A DNA stretch of 64,000 nucleotides from Candidatus Kuenenia stuttgartensis (GTDB lineage: Bacteria; Planctomycetota; Planctomycetia; Gemmatales; Gemmataceae). Below, piece by piece: positions 1 through 8,547 of the stretch. Each line of letters starts with the position of its first letter. Within the stretch, counting starts at the first letter, position 1. The notes beneath the pieces are model-generated. The model saw nothing but the letters and a program-made list of their open reading frames with translations, did no database searches and was not told the DNA's origin. The stretch spans positions 62,001-126,000 of the forward strand of contig CAMCLK010000001.1 in the NCBI GenBank assembly GCA_945875585.1. The letters are read 5' to 3'. A program made the translations under genes and the position numbers.

Positions 1-302
1 GGCGGACGAACAGGCTGAGGTATTGGGCGCGGCGGCGCAGGCCTAGCCAATGTCGGTGGACGCAACGGTGTTGGGGCGGCGGGGATCGCCGGACCACGGT
101 TCTGTTCGGGAGATGGGGCGGGTGCCGGGCGACCGCCACCTCTCTTCACCATCTGTACCAATTGATCGCGCTGCTCGGGTTCAATGGAACTGAGCTGGTT
201 TTTCACATCCCAGCCTTGGCCTTTGCAAAGATCGATTAAATCTTTGCAATCGACATCCAACTCTTTGGCCAGCAGGTATAAACGAACCTTTTCCTTCTGC
301 AA
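1..302 (-). CDS. infB: Translation initiation factor IF-2, N-terminal part (runs off the window)
   Basis: IF-2 is the GTPase that places initiator tRNA on the 30S subunit. Only about the first 100 codons are inside the window. The readable N-terminus, KVRLYLLAKELDVDCKDL, followed by a DVKNQLSSIEPEQ stretch, is the IF2_N helical domain typical of bacterial IF-2. It then enters a Pro/Ala/Arg-rich low-complexity linker, as in long IF-2 forms. I place the start at TTG 302..300 because it gives a normal IF-2 N-terminus (LQKEKVRLY) and has a GAGGGG ribosome site about seven bases upstream; the frame stays open further upstream. It lies 127 bp downstream of nusA on the same strand, the usual nusA-infB order. 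The GTPase domain is outside the window. Confidence 0.85.
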   Translation of the reverse strand, partial: MQKEKVRLYLLAKELDVDCKDLIDLCKGQGWDVKNQLSSIEPEQRDQLVQMVKRGGGRPAPAPSPEQNRGPAIPAAPTPLRPPTLARPAPPRPIPQPVRP

Positions 303-389
303 GCGCCACCCCTCACAAACTGTACCGACAAATTCCCAGGACGGGATTCGTCCAACTTTAATTCTAAGAGCCTTAACCCGTTTGAAAAG

Positions 390-404
390 GCCGGAAAACC
401 CGGC
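390..404 (-). terminator. Weak hairpin between nusA and infB
   Basis: GCCGG-(5)-CCGGC stem in the nusA-infB gap. On the minus strand it is followed by CTTTTC. The stem is only five base pairs and the U-run is poor, so it is at best an attenuator or partial terminator between two genes that are normally co-transcribed. Confidence 0.25.
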
Positions 405-429
405 TCAACCGATTCCAACGGCTTCAAGC

Positions 430-2226
430 CTACGGCTGGTCCGCTGCTGGAGCATCTGAAACCAACTCTTCAGGTGTCTCGGACGGGGCCGTTGCTTCTT
501 CGCCAGAGAACAACCCATCAAACGACATGGGTGATTCGGAATCTGGCTGTGAGATCTCAGCCTCTTCTTGCGGAACCTCTTCCTCTTGAAGGGGTTGCCA
601 CACGCTTTGATCCATCTCGTCGGCCCATTCAGTCACATACTGCATGGCTGATTCGGCATCTTCCTGGGTCAGGGAATTGCCTGAAAGTGAGATCAGGTAA
701 TCGGGGTCGATCGACCTCAGATCCCGATAGGTAAGAAAGCCTTCTGCCAAAAGCAAACCCGGTAAAGTTTCGCCCAGTCCGGGCACCTGTGGGAACCAGT
801 GACGTGCTTTTTGCAGTGCCTGATCGTAACCGTCCCGCGTGGTGATGACCGCTTCCCAGCCCGGAAGCCGACCGGTGAACCGTGTCAGGCGATCTTTTTG
901 AGACTCGGCATCTGCCAGTTGATTTTCGCGGACCTGAACGAGGGCGCGCTTCAAGCGGGGGAACAGGTAAACGTCGGTTTCGTTAACTGTTACACCTTCG
1001 AGATTTTCGACAATGAACTCGATGTCGTCAGACCGTTCCTTGGCAAAAGCAATGATTTCGTCGGCTTCTTCCATGGTGAGCGTGTCTTCGGAAAGCTCTA
1101 CGATTTCCGCCGGATCCATCGAATATCCTAGGTCTTCATAATCGAAGAAGCCTTCAGTGATGATCGATTCGATCAAAGAATCGGGCAGACCGGGGATATG
1201 CTGGAACAGGAGCTGCGACTTGTCGAGGCTGCGGTTCAGCTCGTCGTACGTCATGATTTCGATGTCCCACCCAACCAGCTTGCTGGCCAGACGCACATTC
1301 TGACCACGTTTGCCAATGGCCAGCGACAACTGATCTTCTTGAACCAGAACGATCGCGCGACCAAGCCGAGGGTACAGCTGCACTTCGGCGATACCTGCAG
1401 GTTGCAATGCGTTCGGGATCAGAACCTGAAGGGAGTCGTTCCAGCGAACGATGTCGATCCGCTCGCCATTCAGCTCTTCAACAATGTTTTTGATGCGGCT
1501 GCCCTTCATACCCACGCAGGCGCCCACTGGATCGACCTTCTGGTCGATGCTGCTCACGGCAACCTTGGCGCGGTTTCCGGCTTCCCGGGCCACCGCGCGA
1601 ATTTCAATGGTGTGGTCGGCTACTTCGGGGATTTCTTCTTCGAACAAACGCCTGACAAAGTCGGGGTGCGTGCGTGACAGCACAATTTTCACACGGTTGC
1701 CAACCTTTTTCACTTCCAGAAGTACGGCCTTGATCCGTTCGTTCTCGTGGTGGGTTTCGCCACGGATCTGCTCGGTCAGCGGCATGATGGCTTCAACATT
1801 ACGGTCGTTGTCGAGAACAACTGTGGCCACGTGCCTATCGATTCGCTTCACTTGACCGGTGACCAGATCGCCAATCCGGGGCTTAAATCGTTCGAACACG
1901 TCGTCAGATTCGGCTTCACGGAAGCTTTGGATCATCTGCTGCTTGGCAGATTGCGCGGCAATGCGCCCGAGTTCTTCGGGTGCTAAAACCTTGATGGAGG
2001 CAACACCCGCTTCGTTGCGGACGAGCATTTGGGCTTTCACATTGCCCTTGTTGCGTTCAACCGTCACCAAAACCTGACGCGCGTCATCGGAGTCGGGGTC
2101 GATCCCATATTTCTTGATGATGGCCAGACGGATGCCTTTTTCGATAGACGAGAAGATCAGGTCGCGTTCCAGACCCTTGTCGCTTTCGAGAAAATTGACC
2201 GCCTTGATCAGTTCGTCGCTGTTCAT
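430..2226 (-). CDS. nusA: Transcription termination/antitermination protein NusA with a duplicated KH2-AR unit
   Basis: NusA binds RNA polymerase and nascent RNA and modulates pausing, termination and antitermination. The 598-residue product has an N-terminal polymerase-binding domain (about 1-115), an S1 domain (about 118-190), KH1 (GMKGSR loop near 239) and KH2 (GKRG at 305-308), followed by a helix-hairpin-helix acidic repeat (PGL 345-347, EGF 358-360). A second region, 419-531, repeats KH2 plus acidic repeat at a constant offset of 137 residues, but SQKD replaces GKRG. The C-terminus is a Glu/Asp-rich tail. It is about 100 residues longer than E. coli NusA. Start: ATG 2226; an in-frame GTG at 2235 would add three residues. 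rimP, often next to nusA, is absent; upstream lies a divergent TerC gene. Confidence 0.95.
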   Translation of the reverse strand: MNSDELIKAVNFLESDKGLERDLIFSSIEKGIRLAIIKKYGIDPDSDDARQVLVTVERNKGNVKAQMLVRNEAGVASIKVLAPEELGRIAAQSAKQQMIQSFREAESDDVFERFKPRIGDLVTGQVKRIDRHVATVVLDNDRNVEAIMPLTEQIRGETHHENERIKAVLLEVKKVGNRVKIVLSRTHPDFVRRLFEEEIPEVADHTIEIRAVAREAGNRAKVAVSSIDQKVDPVGACVGMKGSRIKNIVEELNGERIDIVRWNDSLQVLIPNALQPAGIAEVQLYPRLGRAIVLVQEDQLSLAIGKRGQNVRLASKLVGWDIEIMTYDELNRSLDKSQLLFQHIPGLPDSLIESIITEGFFDYEDLGYSMDPAEIVELSEDTLTMEEADEIIAFAKERSDDIEFIVENLEGVTVNETDVYLFPRLKRALVQVRENQLADAESQKDRLTRFTGRLPGWEAVITTRDGYDQALQKARHWFPQVPGLGETLPGLLLAEGFLTYRDLRSIDPDYLISLSGNSLTQEDAESAMQYVTEWADEMDQSVWQPLQEEEVPQEEAEISQPDSESPMSFDGLFSGEEATAPSETPEELVSDAPAADQP

Positions 2227-2433
2227 GACCACCACCCGCAGGGAAATGACCCAGAATTAGGCCCGGTAAAAAGAAAAAAGGCGGGCTGTTAACCCACCTC
2301 GGAAGACCGTTGCCGGTCGGACCGGGTTGTCAGAGAAAGTCAGCTCTCGCGAGCCGAAGACCTCGTTCGCTTCTATTTCAACTGGGACCAACTGGAATGT
2401 CAAGCGGCCAGTGACAGTCGTCTGGAGTGTTTC

Positions 2434-3192
2434 ATGGAATCATCACTGATTGAAGCGATTGCGGGCCTTGTCTCGTTGACGGCTATGGAAGTCGTTCTGG
2501 GTATCGACAACTTGGTCATCATCACGCTACTGACATCTGGCCTGCCGCTCGCCCAACGACCCTTGGCGCGAAAAGTGGGTCTTATTGCCGCTCTTGGCAC
2601 CCGGTTGGCCCTGCTGGCATTGGTTGGTGTGATCATGCACCTGGATCACCCGTGGTTCCATATTCCCGCCATTCCCGGGGTCAGCGCTGAAGCCACCGGG
2701 GTTTCCGGCAAGATGTGCATCCTCTTTCTGGGCGGCTTGTTTCTAGTGGGAAAAGGCGTGCGTGAAATCCATCACAAATTGGAAGGCAGCCATGATGACG
2801 ATGGCGCCTCATCCACCAAGGCGCCCGCATCGTTCGCTGCTGTTATTGGCTGGATTGCCGCCGTGGACATCCTATTTTCACTCGACTCAGTCATTACCGC
2901 GGTAGGCATGGTGAAAAGCATTCCGATCATTATTACCGCGATGCTCCTAACGGTATTGGTGTTGTTTCTGGCCAGCGGGCCGGTTTCGCGTGCCGTGGAG
3001 AGGCATCCGACTTTGCAGATGCTGGCGCTCAGTTTTGTGATTTTAATTGGCGCCATGCTGGTGATGGAAGGCTCAGGCCATCATGTGGAAAAGGGCTACA
3101 TTTACTTCGCCATGGGATTTGCTGTTGCGGTGGAGGCGCTGAACCTTGTGGCGTCGCGCAAGCGTGCTTCAGGGCATCCGGGGGGGCCATGA
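2434..3192 (+). CDS. TerC family integral membrane protein
   Basis: A 252-residue polytopic membrane protein of the TerC/Alx family, whose members are linked to metal-ion (often manganese) export and tellurite resistance. Seen directly: an early segment with the family signature MEVVLGIDNLVIIT, another with AVDILFSLDSVITAVGM (the conserved acidic residues lie within membrane helices), about seven hydrophobic segments, and a short hydrophilic loop rich in Asp/His (GSHDDDG) between them. GGAG lies seven bases before the ATG. It is divergent from nusA and convergent with the DUF1501 gene 35 bp downstream. No manganese-type riboswitch could be recognised in the 207-bp leader. The transported substrate cannot be told from sequence. 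Confidence 0.9.
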   Translation: MESSLIEAIAGLVSLTAMEVVLGIDNLVIITLLTSGLPLAQRPLARKVGLIAALGTRLALLALVGVIMHLDHPWFHIPAIPGVSAEATGVSGKMCILFLGGLFLVGKGVREIHHKLEGSHDDDGASSTKAPASFAAVIGWIAAVDILFSLDSVITAVGMVKSIPIIITAMLLTVLVLFLASGPVSRAVERHPTLQMLALSFVILIGAMLVMEGSGHHVEKGYIYFAMGFAVAVEALNLVASRKRASGHPGGP

Positions 3193-3227
3193 GGGGTGGG
3201 GTTACTGCATTATTAATTTCTGCTGCA

Positions 3228-4604
3228 TCACCCCACAATATGCCTGAGTATCTGGCCCCCGTCCAGCAACTGGAACGCGCGGCCTTCGCGGTCGGTGTGG
3301 GTGAGGTCGTCTATTCCCAGTTGGTAATACAGGGTGCGGGCGATATCTTCGGGGCCTACCGGGTGTTCGAGCGGAAATTCCGCGCGCGGATCGCTGGCCC
3401 CAAGAACTGTTCCACCCCTTATGCCGCCACCAGCCATCAATACGGACATACACGATGTCCAGTGGTCGCGCCCAGCGCCATTTTTGCCGCCAGAACGCGG
3501 GTCGCCAATGCGTGGCTTGCGGCCCATCTCGCTGCTCACCAGCACCAATGTGCTTTCCAGTAGCCCTCGTTGATGCAGGTCATCGAGCAAGGTGGCAAAG
3601 GGTCGGTCGAATTCCGGCAGTAACCTGTCTTTCAGGCAGTTGAAGTTGTTGCCGTGCGTGTCCCAGCCCCCTCCGCTTTTGCAAAGGGTGTCGAGTTCCT
3701 TGTCGCCTTTCCAAAAGACGGTAACAAAACCCACCCCCGCTTCCACCAGACGCCTGGCCAGCAGCATCGACATGGCATTGATGCCTGGGCCGTAGCGATC
3801 GCGCAACGCTTGAGGTTCCCGGCGCAATTCAAAAGCAGCTCGGGTGCCAGACGATGCAAGAAGTTGATAAGCGCGATCCACATGGGGATCTGCGGCGCGG
3901 ATCTCTCGCGCGAACAGTTCACGGTCCAAAGCATCGGACAAACCGCGCCTGTCGAGTAGGCGCGGCACTGAAATATCGCCACGCAAGGAGAGTGCCGGGA
4001 CGGTGAAATCCAAGGGTTGCTCGCGCGTTCCCTCGACGAATAAAGGGTCGTGGCGAGGCCCTAAAATCGCGGCGAACTGGCCGGGGCGTGTGTATTCGGG
4101 CGCACCTTCTTTATGAGGCAATGTGATCTGCGATGGCAATGTCGGGTGCGGAGGCCGTTTGGCGGTAACGGTGGCAGACATGGCAGGCCAGTCGCCCGGG
4201 TACGGTGTGCGGGCATTGAGCAGGCGGTGAAAGGTGGTATCTGGAGCATGGCCCGTAAGATTGTAGTAATATCCGGCATGGTGGTCGCCAGTGCCGCGCC
4301 CATGGTCTGTAACCGAGCGAATGATGGCCAAATGTTTGGCTTGTGCGGCCAGATAAGGCAAGTGTTCACACAACTGAATTCCCGGTGCGGCGGTGGCAAC
4401 GGGTTTGAACGGCCCACGGTATTCCGCAGGCGCGGAAGGTTTCATGTCCCATGTGTCGATGTGCGAGGCGCCGCCTGAAAGCCAGATCAGAATCACCGAT
4501 TTGGCAGGTGCGGGAGTTGTGGCCGCTCGCGCGGCAAGTAACGGCGACAATCCACCCAATACCATCCAGCTACGGCGGTCGAGAAAACCAGGGCAGCTTT
4601 TCAT
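3228..4604 (-). CDS. DUF1501 family exported protein (sulfatase/alkaline-phosphatase-like fold)
   Basis: 458 residues. It starts with an RR-containing, Tat-like leader (DRRSWMVLGG) followed by the DUF1501 signature: VILIWLSGGASHIDTWDMKP, GGGWDTHGNNF near 270-280 and GRDHW near the C-terminus. Asp/His residues in these motifs match the metal-site pattern of the alkaline phosphatase superfamily, but no substrate is established for DUF1501. In planctomycetes these genes usually pair with a DUF1549/DUF1553 (PSD1) gene; here the nearest one is divergent at 4773. It is convergent with TerC. Function unknown beyond export and fold. Confidence 0.88.
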   Translation of the reverse strand: MKSCPGFLDRRSWMVLGGLSPLLAARAATTPAPAKSVILIWLSGGASHIDTWDMKPSAPAEYRGPFKPVATAAPGIQLCEHLPYLAAQAKHLAIIRSVTDHGRGTGDHHAGYYYNLTGHAPDTTFHRLLNARTPYPGDWPAMSATVTAKRPPHPTLPSQITLPHKEGAPEYTRPGQFAAILGPRHDPLFVEGTREQPLDFTVPALSLRGDISVPRLLDRRGLSDALDRELFAREIRAADPHVDRAYQLLASSGTRAAFELRREPQALRDRYGPGINAMSMLLARRLVEAGVGFVTVFWKGDKELDTLCKSGGGWDTHGNNFNCLKDRLLPEFDRPFATLLDDLHQRGLLESTLVLVSSEMGRKPRIGDPRSGGKNGAGRDHWTSCMSVLMAGGGIRGGTVLGASDPRAEFPLEHPVGPEDIARTLYYQLGIDDLTHTDREGRAFQLLDGGQILRHIVG

Positions 4605-4772
4605 GAGTCGATCCCCGGGGCAGGGTGGTATGGATTGAATCGAATCATCGGTTAGGCAGGTTCGAGACGGGTGCTATTCTTGCTTATTCATCGGTGGTAT
4701 GCTAGACGATATCGAGGAAACCTGCCTTCAGACGGTTGCCCGCCGTCAATTCCCCTGATCGGATCGCAACCT

Positions 4773-7193
4773 ATGGCTACCTCAGCCAGGACGGGTCAGA
4801 TTGTTTTGCTTCTCGTCCTTGCTTTTGCCGGGGCAAGCCGGGCTGAGTTGCGTGCCCCCGTGCAGTCGATCGTGCTGACAGACGCGTTTGCTGGTCGCCA
4901 GATTCTGGTTAATGGCAACGGTTTAGATGTTACGCGGCAGGCCGTTTACTCGTCGTCCAACCCAGCAGTTGCGATTGTCGATGTCAGGGGTTACGTGCAG
5001 CCGACCGGTAATGGAAAAGCCGTTGTAGGAATAAAACATGCTGGCCAGTCGTTGCAGATTCCCGTTGAAGTGAAGGGGTTTGGCGACGGTCGCCCTGTGG
5101 ATTTTCGCACGGAAGTTCAGCCACTGCTCAGCAAACTGGGTTGCAATGCTGGCGGTTGCCACGGCAAGGCAAGCGGCCAGAACGGGTTCAAACTTTCGCT
5201 ATTTGGTTTTGATGCGGCTTACGACCATGCAGCCATTGTGAAAGAGGCGCGAGGTCGGCGCGTTCTGGCCAACTCGCCTGAAAGTTCGCTGTTTTTGCAA
5301 AAGGCCACCGGCCAGTTGCCGCACGGCGGAGGCAAAAAACTTAAGCCCGAAGGCTTTGAATACGCGGTTCTGAAACAGTGGCTGGCAGCGGGAGCGCCGT
5401 TCTCGGCACCTGAGGTGCCCACAGTGACAGGATTGGCCATGGTGGTGAAAGATCGCGTGCTCAGCCACGGACAGTCTCAGCAGCTGGCGGTGGTGGCCAA
5501 GTATACCGATGGCAGCGAACGCGATGTGACCCGGCAGTCGGAATTTGCCGGCAATCTGGATGTAGTTGCAGCGGTCGATGCCGAGGGATTGGTGCGAGCG
5601 GGAGCCAACAGTGGCGAAGCGGCGATCATGGCTAGGCACATGGGGCATGTGGCTGTGTTCCGGGCACTGGTGCCGCATGCCGCGCCACTTAAGGAACTTC
5701 CTGAATTTCAGCCACTGGGCACCATCGACAAGCTTGTGGCTGCCAAGTGGATGAAGCTTGGTCTGCGGCCTTCACCCGTTGCTGACGATGCCACTTTCCT
5801 GCGTCGCTTGACGGTGGATTTGTGTGGCCGTTTGCCAACAGTCGATGAAGCCCGAGCGTTTTTGGCCGATACCTCAGCAGACAAGCGCGCCAAGGCGGTT
5901 GACCGATTGCTGGAATGCCCCGACTACCCGGCTTATTTCGCTATGAAATGGGGTAGTATTCTGCGGAACTCCAATCTGGCTGGCGCGGATCGCGCAGCGT
6001 ATGCATTCCATAACTGGATTAAAGACTCGCTTGCGAACAACCGTCCTTACGACACCTTTGTCCGCGGTATTATTGCCGCGGCTGGGGAGTGGCCTGAAGC
6101 ACCTGCCATTAACTGGTACTGGCAAAATCGTGACGACCAATTGCACCAAACCACAGCGGACGTGGCTCAGGTGTTTCTGGGAATTCGGCTTCAGTGCGCG
6201 AAGTGCCATCACCACCCCTACGAGCGATGGGGACAAGCCGACTACTACGGTCTGGCTGGCTTTTTCTCGCGGTTGGGGCGCAAGAATTTTGGCGAACCGC
6301 CACCGTACTTCTCCTCGGCAACGGTAACCACCGGAGAAAAAGATCCTTTGACGGGGAAAGCCCCCGAGCCGAAGTACCCCGATGGTGCGGTCGCGCGCTT
6401 TGGTGCCGAAGACGATCCACGCCATGCCTTGGTCGACTGGATGGTCCGTCCAGACAATCCGTTTTTTGCCAAGGCTCTGGTGAACCGCCTGTGGGGCCAT
6501 TTCTTCGGTCGCGGCATTGTGCAGGAGGTCGATGACCTGCGTGATACCAATCCCCCATCGAACCCGGAACTGCTCGATGCTTTGGCGGGAGATTTTGTCC
6601 GCTCGAAATACGATGTGAAAGCACTGATTCGCCAATTGCTTGTCAGCAGGGTGTACCAGTTGTCGTCCGATCCAACAGAGCACAATAAGACCGACCAGCA
6701 GAATTTCGCCCGCTATTACGCCAGACGTATGCCTTCGGAAGTATTTCACGATGCTGTGAATCAGGTTTGCGCGTCGCGTCAGGAATTTACGGGCATGCCC
6801 CGTTCGGCGCGCGCTGTGGACCTGCCACACGAGAATTTCGGGTCGTATTTTCTGGATGTGTTCGACCGACCTAAACGCGTGACGGTATGCGAATGCGAGC
6901 GATCGAGCAGCGCGACGTTGGCCCAGGTGCTGTTGTTGTCGAATTCGGACGAAATGGAAAACAAAATTGCAGCCGGGGAAGGGCGTGTTGCCCGGATGCT
7001 GAAGGAAAAAATGGCACCGGCCGCCATGGTTGACGAACTTTTTTTGGCGGCGCGTGGCCGTTTGCCGGTTGCCGCGGAAAAAGAACGGGCGCTTGCCCAT
7101 TTGGCTGGAGCCAAGAAAAACGAAGAATCCAAGGTGGTAGAGGACTTGCTCTGGGCGCTGGTCAACAGCCGCGAGTTCCTTTTCAATCATTGA
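4773..7193 (+). CDS. DUF1549/DUF1553 (PSD1-type) secreted protein with Ig-like domains
   Basis: About 806 residues from ATG 4773, which opens directly on a signal peptide (QIVLLLVLAFAGASRA); the open frame extends 34 codons upstream without a plausible leader. Order of parts: Big_2-like beta domain (about 25-100), a haem-like CX4CH motif (GCNAGGCHG), a second Big_2-like domain (TGLAMVV...), DUF1549 (FLRRLTVDLCGRLPT), a CAKCHHHP motif, and DUF1553 (FAKALVNRLWGHFFGRGIV) to the end. This architecture is characteristic of planctomycetes and Verrucomicrobia; the biochemical role is unknown, with polysaccharide or sulfated-glycan breakdown often suggested. It sits 15 bp upstream of a DUF1501 gene and probably shares a transcript with it and the PPC gene. 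Confidence 0.9.
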   Translation: MATSARTGQIVLLLVLAFAGASRAELRAPVQSIVLTDAFAGRQILVNGNGLDVTRQAVYSSSNPAVAIVDVRGYVQPTGNGKAVVGIKHAGQSLQIPVEVKGFGDGRPVDFRTEVQPLLSKLGCNAGGCHGKASGQNGFKLSLFGFDAAYDHAAIVKEARGRRVLANSPESSLFLQKATGQLPHGGGKKLKPEGFEYAVLKQWLAAGAPFSAPEVPTVTGLAMVVKDRVLSHGQSQQLAVVAKYTDGSERDVTRQSEFAGNLDVVAAVDAEGLVRAGANSGEAAIMARHMGHVAVFRALVPHAAPLKELPEFQPLGTIDKLVAAKWMKLGLRPSPVADDATFLRRLTVDLCGRLPTVDEARAFLADTSADKRAKAVDRLLECPDYPAYFAMKWGSILRNSNLAGADRAAYAFHNWIKDSLANNRPYDTFVRGIIAAAGEWPEAPAINWYWQNRDDQLHQTTADVAQVFLGIRLQCAKCHHHPYERWGQADYYGLAGFFSRLGRKNFGEPPPYFSSATVTTGEKDPLTGKAPEPKYPDGAVARFGAEDDPRHALVDWMVRPDNPFFAKALVNRLWGHFFGRGIVQEVDDLRDTNPPSNPELLDALAGDFVRSKYDVKALIRQLLVSRVYQLSSDPTEHNKTDQQNFARYYARRMPSEVFHDAVNQVCASRQEFTGMPRSARAVDLPHENFGSYFLDVFDRPKRVTVCECERSSSATLAQVLLLSNSDEMENKIAAGEGRVARMLKEKMAPAAMVDELFLAARGRLPVAAEKERALAHLAGAKKNEESKVVEDLLWALVNSREFLFNH

Positions 7194-7208
7194 TTATGGA
7201 GGCGAGTG

Positions 7209-8534
7209 ATGCTTGATTTTATTGGTGGATCGTCGCGGAATTGCGAAGGAGTTAATCGCCGTACCGTGTTGCGCGCCGGGGCGCTCACTCTGGGCGGGAT
7301 GACTCTTGCCGACTTATTGGCGTGCCAGTCGCGCGGACAGGCACCCATCAGTGGCCGTAAGTCTGTCATTTTGATATGGCAGGCAGGTGGGCCCAGCCAC
7401 ATCGACATGTACGACCTGAAGCCTTCGGCACCAGCCGAGATCCGGGGCGAGTTCAAGCCGATCAGCACGGCTGTTCCGGGTTTGCAGATCGGCGAACATC
7501 TCCCGCGTCAGGCGGCGGAGTTCGACAAGATGGCCGTGGTGCGTTCGGCCTTTCATACCAATGCCGGGCACGGCATGGGCAGCCAGTGGATGCAGACGGG
7601 CTACCAAGCCACAATTGAAGTGAACGACAACATCTACCCTTCAACAGGTTCAGTTGTAGCGCGCATGAAGGGGCCCAATGCTCCTGGAATGCCGGCGTAT
7701 GTGAACCTGCCTCGCAAGGTCAGCTTTGCCAATGCCGCATATTTGGGCGCTTCCTACAACCCATTTTCGCCGGATAACGACCCAAGCCAATCTGGATTTC
7801 AGGTCCGTAACCTGCGCCTGCCCGGGCGTGTGGATGCCAGCAGGTTGAATCGGCGGCAGGATCTGCTGAAAGACCTCGATGGAATCCGCCGCGATATCGA
7901 TACCAAGGGCGACTTGGTAGGCCTTGATACCTTTTACCGCGATGCCATGGAAATGGTGACGGGTGCTAGAGCGCAGAAGGCGTTCAACATCAATGCGGAA
8001 GCTGAGGCATTGCGTGACCGTTATGGCCGGCACGACATGGGACAGAGTTGTCTTCTTGCCCGCCGTCTGGTTGAAGCCGGAGTGACATTCATCACCATTC
8101 AGGCCGGTGGTGGCTGGGATACGCACGGTAACAACTTCAGCGAGCTGAAAAAGAATCTGTTGCCCAAGTTTGACCAATCTGTGGCAGCGTTGGTCCGCGA
8201 CCTGTACGACCGTGGTATGCACGAACAGGTGCTGGTGATGGCCATGGGTGAATTTGGTCGCACGCCTAAAATCAATTCCGGCGCTGGACGAGACCACTGG
8301 CCCGGCGCGATGTCTGTACTGTTCTCTGGTGGTGGTCTGAAAATGGGGCAGGCTGTTGGGTCCACCAACGCTGCCGCTGAGTATCCCACCACCAAACCGT
8401 ACACCCCCGGGTGTGTGCTGAGTACCATGTACACAGCCTTGGGTATCGATCACAAACATGTGTTTTACGATCAGGCACAGCGCCCGATGCCGATCTTGAG
8501 CGAAGGCGAACCGATCCGCGAACTGGTCGGCTGA
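7209..8534 (+). CDS. DUF1501 family exported protein
   Basis: 441 residues with a Tat-type leader (NRRTVLRAGALTLGGMTLADLL). DUF1501 motifs are present: SVILIWQAGGPSHIDMYDL, GGGWDTHGNNF and GRDHWPGAMSVLFSGGG. ATG 7209 is chosen over the GTG at 7206 because GGAGG (7198-7202) then sits six bases upstream. It lies between the DUF1549/DUF1553 gene (15 bp upstream) and the PPC-domain gene (13 bp downstream), so the three form a likely operon, the usual planctomycete arrangement. Compared with the copy at 3228 it has the same core but an otherwise diverged sequence. Substrate unknown. Confidence 0.9.
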   Translation: MLDFIGGSSRNCEGVNRRTVLRAGALTLGGMTLADLLACQSRGQAPISGRKSVILIWQAGGPSHIDMYDLKPSAPAEIRGEFKPISTAVPGLQIGEHLPRQAAEFDKMAVVRSAFHTNAGHGMGSQWMQTGYQATIEVNDNIYPSTGSVVARMKGPNAPGMPAYVNLPRKVSFANAAYLGASYNPFSPDNDPSQSGFQVRNLRLPGRVDASRLNRRQDLLKDLDGIRRDIDTKGDLVGLDTFYRDAMEMVTGARAQKAFNINAEAEALRDRYGRHDMGQSCLLARRLVEAGVTFITIQAGGGWDTHGNNFSELKKNLLPKFDQSVAALVRDLYDRGMHEQVLVMAMGEFGRTPKINSGAGRDHWPGAMSVLFSGGGLKMGQAVGSTNAAAEYPTTKPYTPGCVLSTMYTALGIDHKHVFYDQAQRPMPILSEGEPIRELVG

Positions 8535-8547
8535 CGGCGGAACCACG

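Noticed and set aside
2236-2433. Possible manganese (yybP-ykoY) riboswitch upstream of the TerC gene
   Set aside because: I looked for the conserved GGGGAGUAG-like and CUUGG/CAACA-type elements; none is present in this leader.
3196-3236. Stem-loop (GTGGGGT / ACCCCAC) between convergent TerC and DUF1501 genes
   Set aside because: Only seven base pairs, a 27-base loop and no U-run on either strand; not enough for a terminator call.
5874-7190. Minus-strand open frame of about 438 codons opposite the DUF1549/DUF1553 gene
   Set aside because: Shadow of the real gene: basic, low-complexity and without any family signature.
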